Positions 23,014-33,555 are shown, counted from the stretch's first letter. The stretch: 64,000 nt of DNA from Siphonodentalium dalli (GCA_032622095.1 CP136065.1:51517949-51581948); one strand, 5' to 3'. Translations and numbers: made by a program. Notes: generated by a model from the letters alone, not told the origin.

Positions 23014-23475
23014 ATATTAAACCTTTAAATCCCATACCCAAGGTTTTTGTGGTTTTCAAGACACTCTTTAGATTTTTATTTTTGGTAACAATTATTGTTT
23101 TCATAGAAAATAATAATAAAAAAAAAATTCTACGGAAGCCCATTGCGGTATTTTTCATTGTTTCAGAATGGATTTATTTCTGTCTAAAGTTAATACAACG
23201 ACAAACCAAATTAATCTTAGCGCAATCTTGCAGTTAAAATATAACACTTAAAAAACTTTAAGAATAGATCAAAATAATTAAATACAATAAGGCTACCTAC
23301 CGAGGCAACATTTAAAAATATCCTTGTTTCACCGGACCATACCGACAATTTAAAAAATGAGTAGGTTGGTAGGTAATGTTAGAGACAAAACAGTTTCCAA
23401 TATATTTCAATATTTATCTGTTATTTATCAAGATTGAACAAATTAAATTAAATTCTCTGGGAACCCAATAAACTA
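23014..23475. other. AT-rich non-genic stretch
   Basis: No gene recognised. Confidence 0.45.
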
Positions 23476-23547
23476 TTTTGGGTAGGGAGGTAATTTTGGG
23501 TATGGAGGTAATTTTGGGTAGGGAGGTTATTTTGAGTAGGGATGTTA
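23476..23547. repeat. 18-bp minisatellite, four units
   Basis: Units of TTTTGGGTAGGGAGGTAA with one to three changes each. A decayed fifth follows. Confidence 0.9.
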
Positions 23548-25359
23548 TTTTGGAGGTTGTTCTATATAGGTAGGGTTACGGGAAACAAACAAACCTTTAG
23601 TTCTGGGCCCACCCTAACTTATTCTGACTCGTAGAACCCAAAACAGACATTCAATGTTCTTTGATCTAAGCATACTAATAATCATTCAATGTTCAAACTT
23701 GATTTACGACGACTGAAATACATGGATTCAAACTTGGCATGCAATATATTTGACTCCAAGGGTAAGTTCACACGCTGGGAAATTTGGCAGGTAATTTTGT
23801 GATGTCCTTCTCCAGACATGCCCGTCACTTCGCTAAAAAATAATTTTAACAAAAGAACGGACACAGTTAGAGTTATTGTTCTTTTTTGTTATTATTAGCG
23901 CTATTAGCTGTACATGATAACGACGGTACACCACATACATCGAACCAATGTCATTTCATCCACCGGCTATCTCATGTCGATAGTATATCCATCTGATTGT
24001 ATCAAAAGTACTGGTATGGATCTTTTTATGTGATCGAATTTTAGTCAAGTCAAGACAAATGTATACCTTCAGACACGTAACTGCGACCACATTTCAATTG
24101 GCCGCACCCAGACAGTCCCGAGACGATTACAATATGCTTTGTCACGACGATAGAAAATGACTTTCCAATGCCATTATGAAATATGAATAGATGTTCGTGT
24201 TACATCAGAATGGTAAGTCGTAAATCATCAATAAAACTTGTCGATGAATGTCATAATATGCAACATTTTGACATATACCGACAGGCAATTATTGCAACAT
24301 GTTCATCTCTGTCATATCTTGTATTATGTAGACGAGTTTGTCTTGTAAATTAATTGCTTATCAAGTGAGCTGCCAACTGGAGTTGAGTATTGAAACAATT
24401 AATCAGACATATGTCAATGATCAACTTTTGAACATGATCCCGACTTGACACCAAGTTAATAAAAAATTTACAAACGTAAAATGCAACTGAAAAAATTGCC
24501 TTCAAACAGCATCATTGGCTACGAAAACCAGCAAACTAACTCATATAAATACAATAAAAGGGAATTAAACCCTTTATGTGTACATGTGGCGATTGGTTTA
24601 ATCTTATGGTTCGTCAAACGCTGAAAAACAATTCTGCTAATCTAGATCTAGATGTCTTGCACGTAAACAGCACGTCAGTGCATTCCTATATATATATATT
24701 AGACATGTAGTAAGGATTGAAAATATTATGATCTTAAGAGTGGTATGATAGCGATGACACCGATATACAAACTTGATAATAAAAACAACAACAACAACAA
24801 CAACAACAAATGTAGGTTGAAACTTGGATCCAATTAAACGTGATAAAACGCAAAAAGAGCAATACTCAATTTAGATGCATTGAATATAGTTTATAAGAAT
24901 CACGTTACGTTGAATTGTGTATGGTTTACAATAATACAATGGATTGTTCCACACCAATCGCTTCATTTTGGGAAATATGTTTACAGTATTTAAGGTTGGG
25001 CTTGAGTGACATTGATTGTTATCTACATTCAATGTGAAACAAAGCCCACATGCAACATACACTCCTAAAACTGTTTGGAACGTTTGTTTCGCCAGATAAA
25101 CGTAATTAGATAATTGAAACCCAAATATAAATAGGCACTCAGTATTAATATTTCATGATTCAGCTTGTGTTATGGTATGTTTTGTTGGAAGATGAAAGCA
25201 TTGACCTTTATATTGGATGGCGTACAATACATACTACTAGTGTGAATATATAGCCCAGTCCCCTCGCAACATGGATTGTGAGACACCACAACCACGCCTC
25301 CTCTGATGCAGTCTGTTATCGTGAAACTAAGCACACGACGGGCTTATTTAAATAAGCTC
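23548..25359. other. non-genic stretch with an (AAC)n microsatellite
   Basis: No gene is recognised. About eight AAC units lie at 24784-24809. If the Ly6 gene at 25.7 kb is real, this stretch would be its intron or downstream region on the minus strand. I found no defensible second exon in it. Confidence 0.5.
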
Positions 25360-25660
25360 AGTGTGGCATTATTTAACATAACGATTAACATAATCGGTTT
25401 TTAAAACAGTCCAATATGTGACTATTTCCTGACGAAATAAGCCCATATTGGCATTATTTAATCGACACGACTTACAAGATTCACGCTCATTAGATTGTGT
25501 TTTCACTGTGGCCCAAACCGCTATACGGAACAGCGGGTATATCAATATGGGCTTGTTTCAGAATCAAATCAGTCAAATGTGGACCTATGTGTATATTTAG
25601 GTCCAATATGAACCCATTTTCACGAGGATATGTTTCTGATGCTACGTTTCTATCACAAAG
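25360..25660. repeat. diverged copy of the 18911-19245 / 33556-33880 repeat
   Basis: Shares ACAGCGGGTAT, ATGGGCTTGTTTCAGAATC, ACCTATGTG and ACGAGGATATGTT with the better copies. It lies inside what would be the first intron of the Ly6-like gene. Confidence 0.45.
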
Positions 25661-25710
25661 TATTGAAAGACACTTGATATCAAAATAACATATTATTTTA
25701 TGTGTTGTAT

Positions 25711-25716
25711 ACATAC
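25711..25716 (-). other. splice donor of the Ly6-like exon
   Basis: The minus-strand hexamer GTATGT directly follows exon end ...GGCAGAAGAG. It coincides with the point where the encoded protein stops resembling the family. Confidence 0.65.
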
Positions 25717-25960
25717 CTCTTCTGCCCTTAACCTTGCTACAGAAATTTGCTAGGAAGAATCCATATTTACATTTCCTTTGTATGAAACCAACGGTTTCCA
25801 GTGTTCTCTGGAACTCATCCTCGCAAAGCTCGTTATCGTGATTTATAGACGTGCAGCTATAGCAATCAATCGCTAAAGTAGTCATCAGCTGGCACAAGAG
25901 GCATAGAAGTACAATCACCGCAGAATTCTCAAACCACATTTTCGAAAGATATGAACGCAC
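25717..25960 (-). CDS. Ly6/uPAR (quiver-like) secreted protein, first coding exon
   Basis: The minus-strand frame starts at 25960 (MRSYLSK) or, more plausibly, at the second methionine (25939, MWFENSAVIVLLCLLC). It encodes a hydrophobic signal peptide ending ...QLMTTLA, then IDCYSCTSINHDNELCEDEF, a further cysteine in QRKC, and ANFCSKVKG. This CYSC...C.D.F...C....FC.K pattern is the first half of the Ly6/three-finger domain seen in invertebrate quiver/crooked-neck-like GPI-anchored proteins, which act at the cell surface in ion-channel and junction regulation. The reading leaves the family right after KVKGRR, where the minus strand has AGAAGAG|GTATGT, a good splice donor at 25716/25717 (phase 1). 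The later cysteines and the GPI-anchor exon were not found, so the gene is partial here. Function of this particular member is unknown. Confidence 0.72.
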
Positions 25961-28055
25961 TTAAACTGGATCGAAGTATTCAGATGATATATTCTGAACA
26001 CAAGATAGCACTCATAGTCTCAGATACATCACAGTTAACTTCAAACTTTACGGACCCGCAAATGTTTTTTATAATTATCAATGAACTGTATTTGTGCAAT
26101 CTAACATCAGTGGTTGTATCGCCGTTCTATTAGTTGTTGAAGAATTCAATCAGAATGTTTAGTCCATCCACTAACTAGCAGATGTTGTCTTGTTATCTAT
26201 CTGAACTTGTTGTATAACTTTGTTTATTTATTTGGTCGACTTTCCGGTCCGAAAGAGAACTTGACCACCGAAGGCTTGTTTCACAAAGTTGTCACCCCAA
26301 TTCAACTGGCAGACGACGATCGGAATTGGGTTGGGTTGGACTGTGAACCATCATTTTTGCGACGTCGCCATCTCAAGTTGTTCCCAATAAACAAATTAAT
26401 TACTGGTGACTATCACGTACGCGCGGAGAAGCTATTATTGGTCGCAGCCAAATTGTATTTCATTAATGTCAAAGGCAGGATTGTGGACAGAGTGTTCCTG
26501 ACAAATGCCACAACTACCGATTCCGAGTGATAAAGTGTCCGATCGCGAGCGCCCGGAGTAATCCTAACCAACCCACCTGACAATGGATCCTGCTACGGCA
26601 ATTTGCGAGCCTATATCGTGCAGGTATTTGTCTCTTGTCGGAAACAATAATTGCCACTCAACTACACATGAAAGATTGGTCAAAGAACAAAAAAACGTTA
26701 ATGTTGGATCGAATATCTGCTGACTGGTGTGCTTATCACATTGAATGAAACTCGAAATGATGTCGAATATATCTCCAAGCACTAATTAAAATGATAATCC
26801 TTGCAACGAAAAGCCACGCGAAAACAATCTGGAAACAATCAACTCAGAATGATCTCAGTGGAGAATAATGTGCAGCGATGCTCGAAGTTGGTAAGAGCAA
26901 CGCTTGTGTCGTCACAATTTCCCGCGTTTCCGTCTGTTTATCATCTGCGAATGACAAGTGCTGGCGTAGTGAGTTCGTGCCAATGCGACACATTCGCCAC
27001 TCGATAATACCCGCGTAGTACAGAGCAGCGCTCCTCTATTGAATCCTGTGGAAGGTGTACTCAGTGGCTCTACGCGGTGTATAACAAGCTTGTTACTCAA
27101 GAACTCGCCATTCATTCGTGGGAGGCTGTTAAATGCGCAAATCATGGAGTAGCCATCATTCTGGCTGTTTTCAAAGAGGGCCTCGTCTTTCTTAATGAAA
27201 CCGCATTCGTCGGTTATCATCCGTCGCTTATGCCACTAATAAATCCCCATTATGTATCCGCCAGCCTGATTGAACTCTCACTATTTCTCACTGACGCCGA
27301 GATTGAAGACTTCGTTAATTCCTTACACCTTGGAAGGCATCTTAATTAATGGCGACATTTTCCCCGAGGCGCGAATCGTTACGTCTGGTTTATATCTATT
27401 TCGTGTCATTTCATTGGATTGCTCTTCGATTTCTATACATCTAATTAATGTGCGTTGCATTCGCGAATCACACAAAATGACAGCATAAAACGAGCTTTAC
27501 GACACATATATCGGGAAACCTGATTAGATTAAACACATCTTGTCACTTAGTCTTCAAGCACTGCTGCAGTTACGTTCTCTAACTATCCACAAAACGGTAC
27601 TATGAAATATAACATAGTTGAATGTATAATGCATCTAAATGATACATACATATATAATTTGAGCCACAATTAGAGCAACTTATAAATAGCTTCTCACCTT
27701 AAGTACGTTGCATGAAATTCGATACTTTGGACCAAAACCGGAAAGGGTTTTGCTGTAGTGTTTTAGTCTTTTATTGGACCTTGTTACTATATCCTTTGAA
27801 TGAATGCATCTCTATAGCACTGGTTGGTGAGTACGAATGAAATTATGTCTATTGACGATATAACCCTCCACCGAAAGCCAAACTTAATGTTCGCGCAAAT
27901 TTTTTAAGACATGAATCTTATCAGTGGAAACTCGGGAGGCATTCAACGTTCTATAATGTAGTTACAAACTTGAAATGAAGCTGATTCTTTTCAGAAGAAA
28001 ACGAAACTTGAGATATGCGTCAAATGATCAGATGATCTCTGCCGATTTGAGTTGA
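25961..28055. other. unique-looking, repeat-poor stretch
   Basis: No gene could be assigned. Several frames of 60-107 codons (for example 26207-26530, 26912-27220, 27077-27349) lack family resemblance. The DNA is less AT-rich than its surroundings, shares no repeat with the rest of the window, and carries several TAATTA/ATTAATG-type motifs near 26394, 26463, 27345 and 27443. It lies upstream of the minus-strand Ly6-like exon, so it could hold its promoter and regulatory DNA; this is inference. Confidence 0.35.
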
Positions 28056-28455
28056 TTAACCCTTTACCCAACAGACGGGCCCTGTGCCAATGCATTCTCT
28101 TATATATGCGAGTCGACCATAGCTCGCCTCGCATATATAATAGAATGCATTGGCTTAACACATTAAAAATTATAAAATTGTTAAAGAATGTAAGAAAAAA
28201 TGGTAAAAAGTGTTAAAAAAAGATTTTTTTTAGGCCAATGCATTCTCTTATATATGCGAGGCGACCTATGGTCGACTCGCATATATAAGAGAATGCATTG
28301 GCACAGGGCATAACTGTAACTATCACAATGTGGTCAAGGAGCCGGTTCCAATGATATCCATATTTGTATGGTTCTATTGAGACAGACCGAAGATATTTTA
28401 GGCTGTTGAAGCTTTATTTGGCCGGTTTTGGCCGGTTTGTTGGGTAAAGGGTTAA
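28056..28455. mobile_element. nested-palindrome piggyBac-like MITE, complete
   Basis: TTAA at 28056 begins TTAACCCTTTACCCAACA and the right end is TGTTGGGTAAAGGGTTAA (TTAA 28452-28455), giving 18-bp perfect inverted ends including the TTAA target. Inside, palindromes at 28086-28154 and 28234-28302 face each other around an AT spacer. Each is a hairpin of about 27 bp plus an inner CGACC/GGTCG stem. The remaining 140 bp (28310-28450) is asymmetric. The copy is in reverse orientation to 21143-21516. A TTAA duplication with CCC/GGG termini is the piggyBac signature. No transposase. Confidence 0.85.
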
Positions 28456-29600
28456 AGTCGTGGGTAATATGGAAACGGTCGGTTATGTTTCTGGTATTCT
28501 AAAACTGCACTCTTCTATCTAAATCTCACTATAAACAATTTGACAAAAACAATTTTGTTAGCTAAAAAAAAAGCCTGGTGCAAAAGTTGTGGTTGAATAA
28601 TTTTGTTTATATTGGACTCTTCTTCATCCCGATGGTTTGAATAATAGTGCTAATTATTACCCCTTTAGATGGAGATTCCACCATTTTGAGACGAAGTTGA
28701 CCGGAAGCGAGTGCCGGGCATTAATGGACCTTTGTTTTCAATAACGCCCGCGTCCGATTAAGTCACCGATCACACGAACAACTGAAAAATCTAAAAGTAA
28801 AATACGCAAAACAAATGTCTGAATCGAGCGAACTTGATGAAGATGGGTTAAATTTATTAGAAATAGTTCAAAACCAGAATCTATTTACTCAGAAGCTCCA
28901 CATTTTGGTATAAATGCGAGGATGGCGTGGTAATAATAGTATTAACATGATTTTGTCGGGGGGTCATGGTTTATTAACGGCCCTCCAGAAACGATTAACA
29001 CACATTCCTTGCCATATATGCACACATTGGGCCTATTGGGGACCCTCGACTGCGTCTCGTGCCGCTAAAAGGCCACCAGTCTGTTCATCATTCTTGTCGG
29101 GCTGTTAATAAAACATAAAGCCCTCCAAAATCATATTATTGTTGTAATAATATGTTAAAATTTAAATAAACTTTATGTGTGGTGTCACGCAATTTTCACG
29201 CACCAATATAATAAACCTAGTAATTTTTGTGTTCTATGAATAGGCCAAATACTTAATAAACCAACGCGTGGAGCTTACGAACCACGAAGATGCTAACTTA
29301 CCGGAGTCATACGATTTATCTGCAATTTCAACATTCAGCCCATGCAGAAGTGAGATAAGCGCTTTCAATTTTAATAGCATATCAAGAAAAAACTAACAAG
29401 AAACGCCCTTATTGTCCCATGCATAAGTGATTGTGCTGTAAAAGAATAACCGGATTGTCAAATATCTGTCGCTTATTATTTGACATGCACTTCTGCCTTA
29501 GACATGTTTGCTATTTCGGTATAATATATTTTTGCAACTATAGTTTTGAGTAAGTGCACGAATAATTTGATACATTGGTGCCTCGGAGTAGATTTAATCG
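28456..29600. other. non-genic stretch with one very short open frame
   Basis: A 32-codon frame at 28815-28913 starts ATG after CAAACA and reads MSESSELDEDGLNLLEIVQN, an acidic peptide. It ends at a TAA beside a GTATAA that could be a splice donor. The evidence is too thin to call a gene. The rest shows nothing recognisable. Confidence 0.35.
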
Positions 29601-29627
29601 GTGACTCGAACATTATGTTTGTCTTTA

Positions 29628-29735
29628 AACCTTTCTATAATAAATGGAGTATCTCGTTCAGTTATAAAAGTATACACTGGAATGGTCAATTATTCATTTG
29701 GAGGGGTGTTCAGGAAAATTAGCAGACGACAGACG
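29628..29735 (+). repeat. dispersed repeat similar at protein level to 15741-15845
   Basis: The open frame (IINGVSRSVIKVYTG ... GGVFRKISRRQ) parallels that at 15741-15845 (LLNGFSTQLYFIYIG ... EGVFWKYKQATG). It may be the upstream part of the decayed coding stretch that follows. Confidence 0.45.
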
Positions 29736-29765
29736 TACGATAATATAAGACAAGTCCTATTAATT

Positions 29766-30311
29766 GGCCGTGGCCTGGATCGGACCAGAGCTCACTGGCC
29801 TGACACGACCCAGACAGGGATGTCGAAGTAGCGGAAGAAGAGCCCTCCCCGCAGACAGAGATGCCGCGCCGATAGCCAGTTGGAAGAAGAAGGGAACTGT
29901 TTCCCTTATACCCAGCTGACAATGGGGCAGAATCAACAGGTCGCCGCTTCCACACCAACCACAAACCACAACCAGCATCCCGATGCAGGGGCACACCGGT
30001 GTTGAGCCAGTTGTCCGTCCTCAGTTCGTCGTGAAGTCGGACACCTCTTTGTGGGTTTGATTCATTCAACTGTAGATACCAGCTATGTTGACGTTACAAA
30101 GACTCCGGGGTATCACCAACCGGCGCCTTCTACTGCATCATCCGAGATACCATCGTCACCAGGTCCTGTCACCATAATGGAATCTGTTAGTCGGGCTGAA
30201 AGAATGTTCCAATAATCAGACGAGTATCTGAGAAGAAACGACACCATTGTGGCCATGGCACAAAACACAGAGCGTCATCGACAGAGAACACCAAGCCACC
30301 CTATTATCTAG
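29766..30311 (+). pseudogene. decayed coding stretch of unknown family, three stops
   Basis: One plus-strand frame of 181 codons runs to a TAG at 30309 and is interrupted only at 29829 (TAG), 30003 (TGA) and 30213 (TAA). It reads as ordinary protein: EEEGNCFPYTQLTMGQNQQ, later GHLFVGLIHSTVDTSYVDVT, a Pro/Ser-rich linker and SDEYLRRNDTIVAMAQNTER. GC content is clearly higher than the surroundings. The 116-codon minus frame over the same bases is a shadow. The low-complexity middle and helical tail recall C-terminal regions of transposon-derived DNA-binding proteins or a gag-like protein, but I recognise no family. Confidence 0.5.
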
Positions 30312-30480
30312 AGAATTCACAATCTCGAAAAAATGATGAAAATAATAAAAAAAATAATGTCAAAATTGTCAAATAGGTTTTATCTCTTGTTGGAGCTCAA
30401 TTATAGGCAATTTCATGAGGGAAGAAGGAGTAGCCCCCTCCAAACACCACTTTGAACCATTTCCTATTAATTGGTGGGAA

Positions 30481-30794
30481 TGTTGATTAATTGACTGGGG
30501 TTTAATGTCGCCTTCAGCAACTAAGGGAATATCACGACATTGCCAGTTTAGTGGTGGAGGAAATCCGCACACTTAGGGCTAATCTAAGAGTGATTTCAAT
30601 GGCTGATAAACCCGTCGACCACGTGCGGCAAACCACGGGCCATCAGCGAGTAATTGGCAACTCCACCAGATAACGATTTCGAGTCGCAAAGTCCATAATG
30701 GAAACATGTGGATTTGAACCTTCATCGCCAGCGATTGCGGGCGAAACGGCTTGGAGTTGTACTCCTAACCGATTGAGCCACCGAAGCCCCGCAG
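30481..30794 (-). mobile_element. tRNA-derived SINE, copy 2, full length with target duplication
   Basis: On the minus strand it begins GCGGGGCTTCGGTGGCTCAA, with A box (TGGCTCAATCGG) and B box (GGTTCAAATCC) at tRNA-like spacing. The body is shared with copy 1 (GTTTGCCGCACGTGGTCGA, GTGCGGATTTCCTCCACCAC), and the tail is GACATTAAACCCC.GTCAATTAA. It is flanked by a perfect 13-bp direct repeat TAATTGGTGGGAA (30468-30480 and 30795-30807), the hallmark of LINE-driven insertion. The open frame at 30369-30572 is incidental. Confidence 0.93.
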
Positions 30795-30807
30795 TAATTG
30801 GTGGGAA

Positions 30808-31733
30808 ATGTTTAGATACAATGAATATTTAGTACAGAAAGGGTTATTATATCAGTTTGCTCAACAACTGCCCCGAATGGTGTATGTTTGCCTTTGATTG
30901 TTCATTAGACAGGCTAATATTCACAACACAAGATTCTCGGATAATTAGATAAATGAAATGCCCATCGCGATAAAAAGGAATATCACTCTAGTATGGCTTT
31001 GACTAGCTAAATCTAGACTCATTGCCGACAGATGTACAAAGAATAACTAATGGTTAGTGACAGAATCATACGTCTAATAATACAGCGATATCTTGGATTA
31101 GCTTGTTGATTGTTCGTTGCGCACCATTGGTGAATGTGTTCACATCCGCTTTTATGAATATTTAATATTTTTTTTCGCGCTGGAGTGTACCTCATCTCAA
31201 AGGGAGCGAATCGATCGAAACTGATCACGCCTAGTTGTTAGGCTAACACTATGGGCATCGCCAGGGAAATCATGATAAAAGCTAAATGATTCTATTACCA
31301 ACATATGTGTAAAACAATCGGTTACATGCATTAAAAGTACCAATGGGACTCGCGGTGGGTAAATGTGTAAAATTGCGAAGTCTGTTAAAACAAAACTACC
31401 TGGAAGAACCCGGATATAAGATAAACTTTGTTCTTTTATACCTTATTGGTAGTTCTCCAATAAAGAAATGTCGCCTGTTACTAATGTTATAAACAAAGCT
31501 GTTACAGTGATATGTCTATAACAACGCTATAATCATGTAGTAAGTTCAAATATTTTAGTTTGAATATGGTTTTCAGAATCTCTGTCAATGAGTTGAACTT
31601 TTCCAATTCTTACCGGTTTGATTAAACTTTGGTATGTGATTGGACTAATTGTTCTGTTATCGGTATTTCCATTGTATACATAACAATGGTTTTGACATGC
31701 GAAATATAATTATTGGAGGGTTATTAATAATAC
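30808..31733. other. non-genic stretch
   Basis: No gene or recognised repeat. Confidence 0.45.
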
Positions 31734-33032
31734 ACAAAAAGAACAATCAATACCATTTGCAAAAAAGTTGCCAGCAGATTGTCACAACTCCGGAAGATTA
31801 AATTCCAAGTAAACCGACAGACGATCGAAATGATCAAAACATATATACCCCCAATAATGGAATATGGTCACATAATTTGGGATAACGCCCCTGATTGCCT
31901 CCTCCACAAGCTCGACCGTCTATATATCGACGCTGGTAGAATAATAACTGGCCTGACCCGATCTGCATTAGAAGCGAGAGTACTGTGTGAACTTGGATGG
32001 CCTCCCCTCAACGAAAGACGTAAATTACACAAAACGCGCATGTGGCATCAAATATTGGGCAATAAGGCCCCTCCTTATATAACCAAACTTTTGCCTCTTT
32101 CTGTTGTGGAATCATGTCGATACCCCATTAGAAACCATTTACGATATGTCAACTATTTCACAAACACAACTCACTTTAAATCAATTTTCCTCCCAACTAT
32201 GATTGCTGAATGGAATGTATCGTGCAAAATAACAACTGATGCAAAAAAAAAACCACCTCACAGACCCCACATCAGAACCAACCAAGGACGAAATACTTGC
32301 TAATATGTATAATAATTTACGCATTGAAGAGACATCAATAAGACCTCCTTTTTACTACAATGCCGGGCGGAGAACATCAAATATTTTGCAATGTAGACTC
32401 CGAAACAACTGCAGTGATCTGAACTTCGATAAATTCAAAAACGACATCTCACCAAGCACGTGTTGCTCCTGTGGTAACCAATGCGAAGACGCAAGCCATT
32501 TTTTCTTCGAATGTCCTTTCTATACAGATGCAAGAAACCGTATGTTGACACGATTAGATGAGCATAAAGTGGTCATCACCATTATTAAAGATATTCTCTT
32601 TGGCATACCCCAAAATAGCGATACCTTGAATAGGCGATTATTCGAGACAGAACAATCATTCATCATATCCACGGATCGATTTTAGTAATCATTATTCCCA
32701 TCGATGTGGGACTCCGCCCACTGCCATAGCCACAACTACAACCTGCATGTTTTTGATTGGGAGACGGTTCCCCAATGTATACATGTCCGATCGTATGGGC
32801 CACCGTCCCCCATACAAATAACAAAACAAAACTCTCATCAAATTTCATTCCTGCAGCTCCATCGATTTAAATTCATCAGCAGCTGAACGCAAAGGGAGAG
32901 GAGCTTCACTAAGTTTGGTAACTTGTGCTCCGATCCCCTGTGCACCCACAACATTATCCATATATTCTGTGTTGTAAAATGTTTCCATGTATATATGGGT
33001 CACAATAAATATGTTCAAACAAAAAGGACAAT
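31734..33032 (+). mobile_element. 5'-truncated LINE with target-site duplication
   Basis: The body spans 31748-33018. It is bounded by the 14-bp direct repeats ACAAAAAGAACAAT (31734-31747) and ACAAAAAGGACAAT (33019-33032), one mismatch. It holds the C-terminal part of a reverse-transcriptase polyprotein (31750-32685) and a ~330-bp 3' UTR ending GGGTCACAATAAATATGTTC. The same tail is at 3194-3215. The 5' part (endonuclease and most of the RT) is absent, as usual for incomplete reverse transcription. Confidence 0.9.
31750..32685 (+). pseudogene. LINE ORF2 C-terminal region, one frameshift
   Basis: The first frame (open from about 31750 to 32303) carries the post-RT 'thumb-like' region typical of jockey/CR1-type LINEs: ETIEM..-like RQTIEMIKTYIPPIMEYG, then IIWDNA, LDRLYIDAGRIITGLTRS, and CELGWPPLNERR. 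The second frame (about 32240-32685) continues it with LRNNCSDLNF and the zinc knuckle CCSCGNQCEDASHFFFECPF, then YTDARNRML. The two frames overlap at a run of ten A residues near 32244-32253. A one-base slip there explains the break; it could be a true mutation or a homopolymer sequencing error. Relatively intact apart from truncation, so the copy is fairly young. In life this protein copies element RNA into nicked chromosomal DNA. Confidence 0.9.
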
Positions 33033-33246
33033 GTCAATCTATGTTATAATGTACATGTTGATGATAGTTGATTTATATACTGGTATGTTATTAGCATGGG
33101 CCCACTTGGAATGCTTTGACTCCATTTAACCCATAGTTATCACAATGTGCATAACTGCGGTTAGCCTCAAAACAAATTAGTTGCAAATATATGTACATAT
33201 AGCAGATGCATCGTTAACATGAGGGCATCTAACCAGTACCCGGTAG

Positions 33247-33265
33247 TTAGAGAGACAGGGAGAGA

Positions 33266-33322
<57 letters not shown>

Positions 33323-33332
33323 AGAGATAGTG
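33247..33332. repeat. (GA)n microsatellite
   Basis: A nearly pure GA tract with a few GGGA interruptions. The Ser/Leu-rich minus-strand frame at 33177-33395 is its translation and not a gene. Confidence 0.97.
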
Positions 33333-33555
33333 ATAATTTATTGACAGGGATAAGGAGGTTGACCAATTACATGCATCATAGTTTTGGTCGCACAACTAGT
33401 CACGTACACAGAATATGGACTCGGTATTACATTATTGTATAACATTCATGCATGTTACTCTTAATCGAGAGCAATTATAAACATGCAACAGCGAGTATTA
33501 AATTTCTAAAGTGTTACTTCGAATTTTGAATAACTCCACTATACTCCCGAAAATC

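Noticed and set aside
25230-25330. Candidate second exon of the Ly6-like gene on the minus strand (a DC...CC... reading after AACAG)
   Set aside because: Cysteine spacing does not fit the Ly6 domain and the region borders a dispersed repeat.
29719-30069. 116-codon minus-strand frame
   Set aside because: Shadow of the decayed plus-strand coding stretch at 29766-30311.
33177-33395. Ser/Leu-rich minus-strand frame
   Set aside because: Translation of a (GA)n microsatellite.
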